DNA of 8,512 nucleotides from Desulfonatronaceae bacterium UBA663 (GCA_002299865.1 DBNV01000069.1:7894-16405); one strand, 5' to 3'; shown: positions 1 through 8,077, numbered from the stretch's first letter. Made by a program: numbers and translations. Notes: generated by a model not told the origin, from the letters alone.

Positions 1-1
1 G

Positions 2-616
2 TCCGGGACGGGGCTTGCGGATTTTCCGGACTGGGATTGTTGCGGTTTTACGTTGGGTCAGGCAGGATTAGCCGGACCACGCCTGGATGCCTGCCGAAAA
101 AACATTGCCCTCTGGCGCGAACAGGGGCGGCCCATGGTGTTGACCATTTGCGCCACCTGTCACGCAGCCTTACGCGACTACGCCGCGGAGCCCGAACTGT
201 TCGCCCTGTCTGCCGACAGGCAGGCCAACGATGCGGAGCGCCGCTTGTGGCGCCAGGGCGTACGGTCCTTGAGCGAAGTTCTCGATCCAGGAGATTTTAC
301 GCGCCTTGACGAGACCCGTGTCATGTATCACCGTCCATGTCATGCCCCGGACCCGGATCCGGATGCGGCCCTGTTGCGGGGAATTTTCGGACGGGCCATG
401 TCACTTGGCGAACGGAACGCCTGCTGCGGGATGGGTGGGGCGATGCGGCTTTCCGCTCCGGAATTGTCCCTGCGGGTGGGCCGGTGGTATTGGAAAAACG
501 TGCCTGACCCGGATATCTTGCGCGTGGTCACGGGATGCGGCGGATGTGTCGTGCAGTTGGCGTCCTTGGCCCCGGAAAACGTCATCGTGACCCATTGGCT
601 GGATATGTTCGCGTAA
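2..616 (+). CDS. Cysteine-rich (CCG) domain Fe-S protein, glycolate/lactate oxidase iron-sulfur subunit type (5' partial)
   Basis: The left end is cut by the window. The frame is open from base 2 and stops with TAA at 614-616, leaving 204 residues of the C-terminal half. The remnant of a first cysteine-rich module is visible as WDCCGF and CATCHAAL. A complete second module follows: YHRPCH, then NACCGMGG, then GCGGC. These paired CCG modules are typical of GlcF, LutA, HdrB/D and GlpC, which bind Fe-S clusters and pass electrons from a flavin dehydrogenase partner to the respiratory chain. The adjacency to secA suggests a GlcF-like protein working with a GlcD-type FAD subunit that would lie upstream, outside the window. 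GlcF itself usually has CCG followed by a different tail than the MGG seen here, so LutA-like or another CCG family member remains possible. The family call is firm; the substrate is not known. Confidence 0.85.
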   Translation, partial: SGTGLADFPDWDCCGFTLGQAGLAGPRLDACRKNIALWREQGRPMVLTICATCHAALRDYAAEPELFALSADRQANDAERRLWRQGVRSLSEVLDPGDFTRLDETRVMYHRPCHAPDPDPDAALLRGIFGRAMSLGERNACCGMGGAMRLSAPELSLRVGRWYWKNVPDPDILRVVTGCGGCVVQLASLAPENVIVTHWLDMFA

Positions 617-652
617 GTTTGTCAAGAGCGCCGTCGGGGCAAGGCGCGGAGA

Positions 653-706
653 ATGTCGCGGTCTGGCAACGAACTTAAGCAAGCCGGAGGCATTGCGGCT
701 TTTTGA
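653..706 (+). CDS. Possible 17-codon leader ORF upstream of secA
   Basis: ATG at 653-655 opens a 17-codon frame (MSRSGNELKQAGGIAAF) that ends with TGA at 704-706, 18 bases before the secA ATG. A weak AAGG at 641-644 lies 8 bases upstream of the start. The frame runs straight through the candidate hairpin and T-run at 679-705, so ribosomes translating it would disturb that structure. It has no signal peptide and does not resemble the SecM arrest peptide. ORFs this short arise often by chance, so only its position argues for it. Confidence 0.2.
   Translation: MSRSGNELKQAGGIAAF
679..705 (+). terminator. Candidate intrinsic terminator or attenuator ahead of secA
   Basis: AAGCCG (681-686) can pair with CGGCTT (696-701) around a 9-base loop, and the stem runs into TTTTT at 700-704. 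A second, mutually exclusive fold uses the same left arm: GCAAGCC (679-685) with GGC-A-TTGC (689-696), seven pairs with one bulged A and a GGA loop. The structure could end transcription from the Fe-S gene. It lies only about 20 bases before the secA start, leaving no room for a promoter after it, so any termination here would also limit secA transcription started upstream. The stem is modest and no energy was computed. Confidence 0.4.
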
Positions 707-724
707 ATAATCAGGAGAGCTAGA

Positions 725-3235
725 ATGTTTGATTTTATCCTTCGAAAGGTCATCGGATCCAAAAATGAGCGCTATCTGCGCAAGCTCAATCCCCAGGTGG
801 AACGGATCAATGGGCTGGAAGAACAGATGCGCGGCCTGCGCGACGAGGATTTTCCGGTCAGGATCCGGGAATGGAAGGACCAGACGGCTTCAGGCCGGAG
901 CCTGGATGAACTGCTGCCCGAGACCTTCGCTCTGGTGCGCGAGGCCTCCTGGCGCACCTTGAAGATGCGCCACTTCGACGCCCAGTTGATCGGCGGGATA
1001 GTCCTGCACCACGACAAAATCGCGGAGATGAAGACCGGCGAGGGCAAGACCCTGGCCGCGACCCTGCCCGTGGTGCTCAACGCCCTGGCGGGCAAGGGCG
1101 TGCATGTGGTCACGGTCAACGACTACCTGGCCCGGCGCGACTCGGAATGGATGGGCCGGATCTATCGCTTTCTTGAGCTGGAAGTGGGCGTGATCCTGCA
1201 CGGCCTGACCGATGCCCAGCGTCAGACCTCCTATAACGCGGACGTAACATATGGCACGAACAACGAGTTCGGCTTCGACTATCTGCGCGACAACATGAAG
1301 TTCCACCTGCACCACATGGTGCAGCGGGACCTTTACTACGCCATTGTGGACGAAGTGGACTCCATCCTCATCGACGAGGCGCGGACCCCGCTGATCATTT
1401 CCGGACCGGCGGAGGATTCCTCCGGGCTGTATGTCCACATCAGCTCCCTGGTCCCCAAGCTCAAGAAGGAACAGGACTTCACCGTAGACGAAAAGATGCG
1501 CAATGTGTTGCTCACCGAGGCAGGGGTGGACCGCTGCGAGGAATTGCTGGAACTGGAAAACCTGTACGATCCCAAGAATGTCCGCTTCCAGCACCAGATC
1601 CTGCAGGCCTTGAAGGCGCACCAGATCTTCAAGCGGGATGTGGACTACATCGTGAACAACGGTCAGGTGGTTATCGTAGACGAGTTTACCGGCCGGACCA
1701 TGCCCGGCCGCCGCTACAGCGACGGGCTGCATCAGGCCCTGGAGGCCAAGGAGCACGTCAAGATTCAGGCCGAGAACCAGACCCTGGCCTCCATCACCTT
1801 CCAGAATTATTTCCGGATGTACGACAAACTGGCGGGCATGACCGGCACAGCGGACACCGAGGCTGTGGAATTCAAGGAGATCTACAACCTGGACGTGGCC
1901 GCCATCCCTACGCACAAGCTCATGATCCGGGCCGACCATCCGGACATGATCTACAAAGACCAGGAAGACAAGTACAAGGCCATCGCCGAGGAGATCAACG
2001 AACTGTACCGCAAGGGCCAGCCCGTGCTGGTGGGCACGGTGTCCATTGAGAAGTCCGAGGTGGTGTCCAAGCTGCTCAAGCGCTACGGGGTGCCGCATTC
2101 CGTGCTCAACGCCAAGAACCACGAGAAGGAGGCTGAGATCGTGGCCTTTGCCGGCCAAAAAGGTCAGGTGACCATTGCCACGAACATGGCCGGCCGCGGC
2201 ACGGACATCATCCTGGGCGAGGGCGTGGTGGCGCTGGGCGGCCTGCACATCATCGGCACGGAGCGGCACGAGAGCCGGCGCATCGACAACCAGTTGCGCG
2301 GCCGCTGCGGCCGCCAGGGCGACCCGGGCAGCTCCCGCTTCTATCTGGCCCTGGACGACGATCTGCTGCGCCTGTTCGGCTCGGACCGCATTGCCGGGCT
2401 GATGGAGAAACTGGGGCTGCGCGAGGGCGAGGCCATTGAGAACCGGATGGTCTCCCGGGCCATTGAGAACGCCCAGTGTCGGGTGGAGGCGCATCACTTT
2501 GAGATCCGCAAACAACTCCTGGACTTCGACAACGTGATGAACCAGCAACGCGAGGTGATCTACACCCAGCGCCGGGAGATCATGGCCAGCAAGAACCTGG
2601 AGAAAATGGTCGAGTCCTTTGTGGAGGACCTTCTGGAGGATGCTTACGCGCCGTTGCAGACCAAGGACCAGGACCCGGATGAGGAGTCCCGGCAGGAGGT
2701 GCGCACCCGCTTGGAAGAGATTTTCGGCCTGGGTCGTGTCCATCCCTGGCCCGGCGACGACCTGCCGGACCAGGAAAAAACCGGGGAACTGGTCCGAGGG
2801 GTGCTCGGGAAACTAAATATGGACGCCGGGACCCACAATCCCGAAATTTTGCGCTACTTTTTGCTGGACAGCTTGGATCGGAACTGGAAGGAGCACCTGC
2901 TGAACATGGACGGCTTGCGCGAGGGCATCGGCCTGCGCGGATACAGCCAGAAGGACCCCAAACAGGAGTATAAGCGCGAGGGATTCGAGCTGTTCCAGGC
3001 CATGCTCCACCGGATCAAGGAGCACACTTTGCGCAACCTGTGCCATCTGCGGATGAACGTGGTCCGTGAAGAGCAGTTCCAGCACGAGGAAAAGACCCAG
3101 CAGTTGCAGTATTCCGGGGTCGGACAAGACGCCCCGGCCCAGCAGCCGGTGCGTCGGGATCAGCCCAAGGTGGGCCGCAACGAGCCCTGCCCCTGCGGCA
3201 GCGGGAGGAAGTATAAGAAGTGCTGCGGCAGGTAG
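725..3235 (+). CDS. secA: Protein translocase subunit SecA
   Basis: SecA is the ATPase motor that binds SecYEG at the inner membrane and pushes unfolded preproteins through the channel. The 836 residues match the short Bacillus-type SecA (about 840) rather than the 901-residue E. coli protein. Visible landmarks are Walker A GEGKT (residues 105-109), the DEAD-like Walker B segment VDEVDSILIDEAR (208-220), the second ATPase half with TNMAGRGTDI, motif VI LRGRCGRQGDPGSS, the helical scaffold and wing region containing LRGYSQKDP, and a C-terminal SEC-C zinc site with Cys822, Cys824, Cys833 and Cys834. That zinc site normally binds SecB and phospholipids. Motif VI carries Cys (residue 528) where Ser or Ala is common. 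The start is supported by AGGAG at 713-717, seven bases before the ATG. The gene is intact, converges with pgpA, and may be controlled through the leader at 617-724. Confidence 0.98.
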   Translation: MFDFILRKVIGSKNERYLRKLNPQVERINGLEEQMRGLRDEDFPVRIREWKDQTASGRSLDELLPETFALVREASWRTLKMRHFDAQLIGGIVLHHDKIAEMKTGEGKTLAATLPVVLNALAGKGVHVVTVNDYLARRDSEWMGRIYRFLELEVGVILHGLTDAQRQTSYNADVTYGTNNEFGFDYLRDNMKFHLHHMVQRDLYYAIVDEVDSILIDEARTPLIISGPAEDSSGLYVHISSLVPKLKKEQDFTVDEKMRNVLLTEAGVDRCEELLELENLYDPKNVRFQHQILQALKAHQIFKRDVDYIVNNGQVVIVDEFTGRTMPGRRYSDGLHQALEAKEHVKIQAENQTLASITFQNYFRMYDKLAGMTGTADTEAVEFKEIYNLDVAAIPTHKLMIRADHPDMIYKDQEDKYKAIAEEINELYRKGQPVLVGTVSIEKSEVVSKLLKRYGVPHSVLNAKNHEKEAEIVAFAGQKGQVTIATNMAGRGTDIILGEGVVALGGLHIIGTERHESRRIDNQLRGRCGRQGDPGSSRFYLALDDDLLRLFGSDRIAGLMEKLGLREGEAIENRMVSRAIENAQCRVEAHHFEIRKQLLDFDNVMNQQREVIYTQRREIMASKNLEKMVESFVEDLLEDAYAPLQTKDQDPDEESRQEVRTRLEEIFGLGRVHPWPGDDLPDQEKTGELVRGVLGKLNMDAGTHNPEILRYFLLDSLDRNWKEHLLNMDGLREGIGLRGYSQKDPKQEYKREGFELFQAMLHRIKEHTLRNLCHLRMNVVREEQFQHEEKTQQLQYSGVGQDAPAQQPVRRDQPKVGRNEPCPCGSGRKYKKCCGR

Positions 3236-3271
3236 ATGGGGATGGCCCGGCCAAAGCCGTGGGGGAGTGTT

Positions 3272-3748
3272 TTATGGGATTGGGAAAAATTTGAGCAGGA
3301 GCCACAGCGTGAGACTTGCGTAAAGCGCGGCCACGCAGTCGTCCAGCATTATCCCCAGGCCGCCGGGAATCTTTTTCTCCGCGCTGCGCACGGGCCAGGG
3401 CTTGAGTATATCGAAGAACCTGAACAGCGCGAAGCCGGCCAGCAGGTGCCAAGGGGAAAGGGCGGCAAAGGGCAGGAAGGTCAACCACTGTCCGCAGAGT
3501 TCGTCCACCACCACGCAGCCCGGATCCTTGCGATCCGTAAGTTGTTCCATGCGTTGCGCGGCCCAGGTTCCCGCCGCCAGAATTCCCAGCAGAATCACTG
3601 CCCGGACGAGCGGGGAAAACGGCAGAAACAGCCAAGGAGCCGCGAGAGTTGCGCCCAGGGCGCCCCATGTTCCGGGGGCAACGGGCATCCTGCCCAAAGG
3701 ACCGAGGGTAGATATCCAGAAGGCCAGGACGTCCGTCTTCATCCTCAT
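3272..3748 (-). CDS. pgpA: Phosphatidylglycerophosphatase A
   Basis: PgpA removes the phosphate from phosphatidylglycerol phosphate to give phosphatidylglycerol, the last step before cardiolipin synthesis, at the inner membrane. The 158 residues are close to the family norm (E. coli has about 170). Diagnostic motifs are all present: APGTWGAL (24-31), DPGCVVVDELCG with Asp82-Glu83 (75-86), FRFFDILKPWPV (109-120) and GGLGIMLDD (129-137), whose acidic residues are expected to hold the catalytic magnesium. Hydrophobic segments around residues 33-60, 88-112 and 137-155 fit a multi-pass membrane protein. The gene starts three bases after the stop of the aminotransferase, so it is almost certainly co-transcribed and translationally coupled. 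A second ATG two codons in (3742) is an alternative start; neither has a strong ribosome site. It ends 36 bases from the convergent secA stop. Confidence 0.95.
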   Translation of the reverse strand: MRMKTDVLAFWISTLGPLGRMPVAPGTWGALGATLAAPWLFLPFSPLVRAVILLGILAAGTWAAQRMEQLTDRKDPGCVVVDELCGQWLTFLPFAALSPWHLLAGFALFRFFDILKPWPVRSAEKKIPGGLGIMLDDCVAALYASLTLWLLLKFFPIP

Positions 3749-3751
3749 GTC

Positions 3752-4894
3752 TTATCTTGCTTCCAGCGCCTGCTCAAGATTTTCCAAATACTCGCCGAGC
3801 ATCTCCATGGTGATGTCGCCCATATGCCCGATGCGGAACAGAATAGCCCTGCCCTGGGCCGCCAGCGCGTCGTTGAGCTTGCCGTAGCCGGAATCAAACA
3901 GATAGCCCTTGACCCGCATGGTTGCCTTGAGCGCCTTGAGTTTGTTCACGGTCATATCCTGGGGACAGCGCACCGCAGTCAAGGTGGGAGAACGAGCCCC
4001 CTCCTGGGCGAACAGTTCGAATCCATCCAGCTTTTCAACCCAGGCGTGGACCATGTCGCGCATTTTCTCATGACGGGCGAAACGGTTTAGCACACCCTCG
4101 CGGTTCACGATGGAGTCAAGCTGCACGAACATCTGGTTGGCCAGGGTGCAGTTGGGCGTGGTCAAGGTCTGCATCTTGGAGGCGCAGCCGAGCTGGGCCA
4201 GGATGTCCGAGGAATAGCCGCGAAACTCCACCTTCTCGGCCTTGGCCACGGCATCCGGGCCAATGAAGGCGATGCCGAATCCGGCGGGCAAACCGAGGGA
4301 TTTCTGGGTGGAGGTGCTGTATATGGTCGGTCTGGCCGTGCTGATCCGGCTGGGCGCTCCGCCGAAAATGGACACCCCGTCCACCAGGGGCAAGGCGCCG
4401 TGGGCGCGGATCAGCGCACAGGCGGCCACAATGTCGTTGACAACGCCCGAGGAGGTCTCGTTGTGGGTGATGGTCACCACCTGCGGGGCGACCTCCTGGA
4501 GAGTCTTTTCCAACTGCTCCATGTCCATGGCCCGGCCCGGCTCGAAGCTGAGCTGCCGGGCCTTCTTGCCATTGACCACGGCCATCTTGTGGTACAAATC
4601 GCCGAAGGCGCCCACGGAAACGTTGAGCACCACGTCGTCCTGGGCCACGAGGGACCGGATGGAGGACTCCATGGTTGTGGAACCCGAACCGTTGTAAATG
4701 ACGACCTGGTAGTCGGTATTCGCTGGCAGGCCGGCCAGGGCCTTCAGATTGGCCATGATGGGCGCGAACCGCTTCTTGTTCTCGGTATCGCGATGCCCGA
4801 ACTCGGGCAGCAGGGCGGCCTGCTTTACTTCGTCGCGGACGTACGTGGGGCCGGTAATGAACAGCCCCAGGGCCGCGAAATCGTGTTGATGCAT
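3752..4894 (-). CDS. Class V aminotransferase, alanine-glyoxylate aminotransferase family
   Basis: This is a fold-type I PLP enzyme of the alanine-glyoxylate/serine-pyruvate/PucG group, 380 residues from the ATG at 4894. LFITGPTYVRDEV near the N-terminus is the family opening. GSGSTTMES (70-78) lies in the cofactor-binding region. HNETSSG (144-150) and VDGVSIFGG (171-179, with Asp172 near the pyridine nitrogen) follow. STQKSLGLPAG (195-205) carries the Schiff-base lysine Lys198, and FRIGHMGD (353-360) near the C-terminus carries the substrate carboxylate arginine. The substrate cannot be read from sequence; alanine:glyoxylate, serine:glyoxylate and related transaminations are all possible. 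The frame extends upstream to a GTG at 4918 that overlaps the argJ stop as GTGA, which would give 388 residues and translational coupling. I prefer the ATG because the extra MRKRLRIS is not family-like, but neither start has a good ribosome site. It sits between argJ and pgpA in one probable operon. Confidence 0.9.
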   Translation of the reverse strand: MHQHDFAALGLFITGPTYVRDEVKQAALLPEFGHRDTENKKRFAPIMANLKALAGLPANTDYQVVIYNGSGSTTMESSIRSLVAQDDVVLNVSVGAFGDLYHKMAVVNGKKARQLSFEPGRAMDMEQLEKTLQEVAPQVVTITHNETSSGVVNDIVAACALIRAHGALPLVDGVSIFGGAPSRISTARPTIYSTSTQKSLGLPAGFGIAFIGPDAVAKAEKVEFRGYSSDILAQLGCASKMQTLTTPNCTLANQMFVQLDSIVNREGVLNRFARHEKMRDMVHAWVEKLDGFELFAQEGARSPTLTAVRCPQDMTVNKLKALKATMRVKGYLFDSGYGKLNDALAAQGRAILFRIGHMGDITMEMLGEYLENLEQALEAR

Positions 4895-4914
4895 AGAAAT
4901 ACGGAGACGCTTCC

Positions 4915-6096
4915 TCACGTCCGGTACTTGGCGTTGATCCGAATGTATTCCTCGGTCAGATCAGAGGCAAGCAAAAGGTAGCGTCCCGGTCCGGCGCCGA
5001 GGGAGATATCCATGCGCAGATCCTGTTTGCGCAGGGTCGCCGCCAAGAGGTTGTCCCAGTCCATGGGCACGGGCGCGCCGAGATGAAAAATGGTCTGGCC
5101 GGCCAGGGCGACGCTGACGTGGTTGGGGGCGAAGTCTGCGCCGCTGCGGCCTAGGGCGGCCACGATCCGGCCCCAGTTGGGATCCTGGCCGTACATGGCC
5201 GTTTTCACCAGCGGGGAATGGCCCACGGCCCTGGCCGCCAGTTCGGCCTGACGATGGTTCTTCGCCCCGCTGACCCGGATGTGGATGACCTTTGTTCCGC
5301 CCTCGGCATCCTGAACGATCAGACCGGCCAGTTCCGAGCAGACCTCGCCCAAAGCCTTGGCCAAAACGTTCAAGTTCTTCTTCTCGACGACCTTTCCGGC
5401 CTGAGCGTTGGCCAGGGCCAGGACGCAGTCGTTGGTGCTGGTGTCGCCGTCCACGGTGATCCGGTTGAAGCTTTTGTCCACGCAGGCTTTCAGCGTGGCC
5501 CGCCACCACTCTTGATCGACCCCGGCGTCGCAGATGATGAACCCGAGCATGGTGGCCATGTTCGGGCAGATCATGCCCGCGCCCTTGGCCATGCCCAACA
5601 CGCGGACTTCGCCGCAAGACAGGTTCAGAACCCGCCAGGACATCTTGGGATATTTGTCCGTGGTCATGATGGCCCTGGCCGCGTCCAGGGCCGTGGCCTT
5701 GCCCAGACTGCCCCTGAGCGTGGGCAGAGCCTTTTCCCAGGCATCAAGCTTGATGCGGTCGCCGATCACGCCGGTGGAAGCGGGCAACAGGTCCTCCATG
5801 TTCAGGTCCAGGGCACGACCCGTGAGTTCCAAGGCCTTTCGGCAGTCGGCCAAGCCTTGCTCTCCGGTGCAGGCGTTGGCCTGCCCCGCGTTAATGACCA
5901 CCCCGCGGCAGAGGGTGGCGGAATGCAGGCGCTTCTTGATCACCAGCACGGGCGCGGCCTGAAACAGATTGCGGGTCAGCGTCGCGGCCCAGACGCAGGG
6001 CGTGTCACTGAGAATGACGGTCAGGTCGTTGCGTTTGACGTACTTGAATCCGGCTTCGGCCACGGCGCACCGAAAGCCTTTGGGAACAGGGATCAT
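4915..6096 (-). CDS. argJ: Glutamate N-acetyltransferase / ornithine acetyltransferase ArgJ
   Basis: ArgJ moves the acetyl group from N-acetylornithine to glutamate, closing the acetyl cycle of arginine synthesis in the cytoplasm; some members can also use acetyl-CoA. The 393-residue protein shows NAGQANACTG (69-78), the oxyanion-hole segment STGVIG (107-112), TTDKYPK (145-151) and KGAGMICPNMATML (171-184). Precursors of this family cut themselves before the Thr of the ATML motif, here Thr182, giving an alpha chain of about 181 residues and a beta chain of about 212 with Thr182 as nucleophile. The frame is open further upstream to 6267, but that part overlaps the kinase gene. ATG at 6096 has AGGAG (6103-6107) six bases ahead and matches the usual N-terminus. 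It is the first gene of the argJ-aminotransferase-pgpA group. Whether this enzyme is mono- or bifunctional cannot be told. Confidence 0.97.
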   Translation of the reverse strand: MIPVPKGFRCAVAEAGFKYVKRNDLTVILSDTPCVWAATLTRNLFQAAPVLVIKKRLHSATLCRGVVINAGQANACTGEQGLADCRKALELTGRALDLNMEDLLPASTGVIGDRIKLDAWEKALPTLRGSLGKATALDAARAIMTTDKYPKMSWRVLNLSCGEVRVLGMAKGAGMICPNMATMLGFIICDAGVDQEWWRATLKACVDKSFNRITVDGDTSTNDCVLALANAQAGKVVEKKNLNVLAKALGEVCSELAGLIVQDAEGGTKVIHIRVSGAKNHRQAELAARAVGHSPLVKTAMYGQDPNWGRIVAALGRSGADFAPNHVSVALAGQTIFHLGAPVPMDWDNLLAATLRKQDLRMDISLGAGPGRYLLLASDLTEEYIRINAKYRT

Positions 6097-6184
6097 GGAG
6101 TTCTCCTCGCTGTAGAGTTCGTGTCGGTGCTTGGGATCGTCGAGGGATTGGAAGATCGCGTTTTTTCCTGAAGGGGAAGCGCCA

Positions 6185-8032
6185 TCAGGCCCCTGTTTCC
6201 CGGGGCAGGGTGAACATGAACTTGGCGCCTTCCCCCACGCGGCTTTGCGCGGAGATGTCTCCCCCATGGTCCTGGATGATTTTATGGCTTACAGCCAGCC
6301 CCAGTCCCGTCCCTTTCTTCTTGGTGGTAAAGAAAGGATGGAACAGCCGCTTCATTTTTTCCGGCGCAATGCCCTCTCCCGTGTCCGCCACCGAGACTTG
6401 GGTGTGACCGTTTTCCCTCCGGGAGGAGATGCTCAACTTGCCGCCGTGAGGCGTGGCTTCCACGGCGTTTTTGACCAGGTTCAAGAGCACCTGTTTGATC
6501 TGGTCCGGGTCGAAGCGGCAGAGAGGCAGGTCATGCGCAAGGTGAAGATCGACCTGAATGTTCCGGGTTTGGATTTTCTCCTGCATCAGGGCCAGAACGT
6601 CACGAACCGTCGTGTTGACATCGGCCTCGACTTTTTGGGGTTGCGGCGAGCGGGTGAAGTCCCGAACCTCCGTGAGCAGGGCTTCAAGCCGCTTGGCTTC
6701 CTCGGCAATGATGCGCAGCTTCTCGCAACACTGATCGTCCTTGGGGAGGGTCCGCAGGACCTGGTGGGCAAAGCCGCTCATAAGCATCAATGGGTTTTTG
6801 ATCTCGTGGGAAAGATGGGCCGCAATTTCGCCGATGGCGGCGAAACGCTCCGAGAGAACCAGCCGATCCTGGGTCTGTATGAGGTGCTCCATGCTTTCCT
6901 TGACCTTGTCTCGTTCGCGACGCAAGGCGTTTTCCGAGCGGAGCAGATGTTCTGTTTTTTTGTTCACCTCCCGGCGCAAGGCCTCGGACCAGCGCAGGGA
7001 AACGAACAAGAACGCGGCGAACACGGCCACGACAAGACCGAAAAAAAGCCCTACGATCTTGAGTTGACGAAAGACGATGGGCTCAATCAAACCGTAGACT
7101 TCCGTGTCCGGTGCGGCCAGCCCCACGGACCATACATAGAGAGGTCTGTCCGCATCCTTGGCGAGGATAACTGGACTGAAGGCGAACAGTTTCTTCATTT
7201 CCCTGATCACCTCCCGGTGCCAGCCGGAGATGTACCAGTCCGTGCCTTCCTCGCCTTTGAGCAGGCGGTTGACCACCAGGCTGTTGATCCGCTCATAGGA
7301 AATGTACGGATTGCGTTCATGGCGGATGGTCAGGGAGTTTTGTCCGTCAAAATCCGTCTCGATATGGTACATGAAGTAGCCCTTGTGATCGACGACCCAG
7401 GCATACCCGGTCTTCCCGGAGCGGATTCCTTCGGCGTAGCGCCTGGCAATGTTTTGGGCGTCCAGCAGAAAGACGAGTCGGGGAATCGCCCCGTTCGATA
7501 CAGACATTTCGCCGTCCGCCGGCGGAGAAAGAGGGGTTGACATGGCTATCAGCCAGCGTCCGGCAAAAGGGCCGGTGTCCGGCTGCATGTTCAGGCTGAG
7601 GCAGACCGGAGCTTGTCGTGGGAAATGCCCAGAGCAGGCGAAGGATTCCTCGGATAATCCCAACTCCCGGATGTTTTTCCAATCACCTTCAACATAGATC
7701 CGCGCAGGGACGGAAGAGGACGAAACGAGGCTGATGCCCAGCACGCCCCAGTCCTTGACTAAGTCGTGCAGGGCCGAAATGAAAATAGTCCCCTGGTCTT
7801 CAGGGGGGTCGTCCGTCCATTGCCGGCTGAAGAAAAGAAGCACGGTTTCCAGAAAGGAGAAGTGATGACGAATGTCCAAGGCGATCTTGCGGGCCAGCAC
7901 GAGCTGTTGGTCGTTGAACTGTTCCGTGACCACCCGCTCCAGTTTCAGGTTGACCCTGTAGGACAAGATGAAAATGATCCCCGAGACGATCAGGGTCAGG
8001 GCGATGATGACGAGTCCGAAACGTTTTTTCAC
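6185..8032 (-). CDS. Membrane sensor histidine kinase with periplasmic dCache-like sensor
   Basis: The 615-residue protein has a classic two-transmembrane sensor layout. TM1 is at residues 5-24. A periplasmic region at about 27-322 contains GKTGYAWVVDHKGYFMYHIE (206-225), typical of double Cache ligand-binding domains. TM2 is at about 325-346, followed by a charged helical linker (347-395). The kinase core has HLSHEIKNPL with phospho-acceptor His409, the N box NLVKNAVEA (518-526), the G1 box VADTGEGI (548-555), the F region FHPFFTT and the G2 box GTGLGLA (574-580). The core resembles the NtrB/ZraS type, whose partners are often sigma54 activators; that partner class is inference. No response regulator is in the window, so it is an orphan here. 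Two cysteines, 133 and 144, lie in the sensor domain. The start is GTG with an in-frame stop seven codons upstream and only a weak AGG (8040-8042). It has its own promoter. Confidence 0.93.
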   Translation of the reverse strand: MKKRFGLVIIALTLIVSGIIFILSYRVNLKLERVVTEQFNDQQLVLARKIALDIRHHFSFLETVLLFFSRQWTDDPPEDQGTIFISALHDLVKDWGVLGISLVSSSSVPARIYVEGDWKNIRELGLSEESFACSGHFPRQAPVCLSLNMQPDTGPFAGRWLIAMSTPLSPPADGEMSVSNGAIPRLVFLLDAQNIARRYAEGIRSGKTGYAWVVDHKGYFMYHIETDFDGQNSLTIRHERNPYISYERINSLVVNRLLKGEEGTDWYISGWHREVIREMKKLFAFSPVILAKDADRPLYVWSVGLAAPDTEVYGLIEPIVFRQLKIVGLFFGLVVAVFAAFLFVSLRWSEALRREVNKKTEHLLRSENALRRERDKVKESMEHLIQTQDRLVLSERFAAIGEIAAHLSHEIKNPLMLMSGFAHQVLRTLPKDDQCCEKLRIIAEEAKRLEALLTEVRDFTRSPQPQKVEADVNTTVRDVLALMQEKIQTRNIQVDLHLAHDLPLCRFDPDQIKQVLLNLVKNAVEATPHGGKLSISSRRENGHTQVSVADTGEGIAPEKMKRLFHPFFTTKKKGTGLGLAVSHKIIQDHGGDISAQSRVGEGAKFMFTLPRETGA

Positions 8033-8077
8033 TTTTGCGCCTGTAACTGTTTAAGCCACCCTGCCAAACTGAAAAAT

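Noticed and set aside
706..711. AATAAT resembling a -10 box just before the secA ribosome site
   Set aside because: Transcription would start at or inside the ribosome-binding site, and no -35 partner is visible.
2298..2314. Two GCGGCCGC palindromes one base apart inside secA, able to form a strong hairpin
   Set aside because: Explained by the codons for the conserved motif VI Arg-Gly-Arg-Cys-Gly-Arg.
890..2743. 617-codon open frame on the minus strand, antisense to secA
   Set aside because: It lies wholly within secA. Its composition (rich in His, Val, Leu, Gln, Ala) is what the complement of GC-biased codons produces, and it shows no recognisable domain.
3246..3273. Hairpin CCCGGC (3246-3251) with GCCG-T-GG (3256-3262), then TTTT at 3270-3273, between secA and pgpA
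   Set aside because: It has a bulged stem, and the short T-run begins 7 bases after the stem, so it is too weak to call as a terminator although the position is right.
3236..4090. 284-codon plus-strand frame starting immediately after the secA stop
   Set aside because: It is antisense to pgpA and the end of the aminotransferase, both of which have clear family motifs. Its own translation is low-complexity and unlike any family.
6097..6267. In-frame N-terminal extension of argJ to 6267
   Set aside because: The extension overlaps the kinase 3' end and is not ArgJ-like. The ATG at 6096 has a strong ribosome site and matches the family start.
5218..7540. Long plus-strand frames (317 and 469 codons) across argJ and the kinase
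   Set aside because: They are shadows of well-supported minus-strand genes and have no domain signature.
8050..8070. TTTGGCAGGGTGGCTT on the minus strand, resembling a sigma54 promoter
   Set aside because: The GG-to-GC spacing is 7 bases rather than the required 10.
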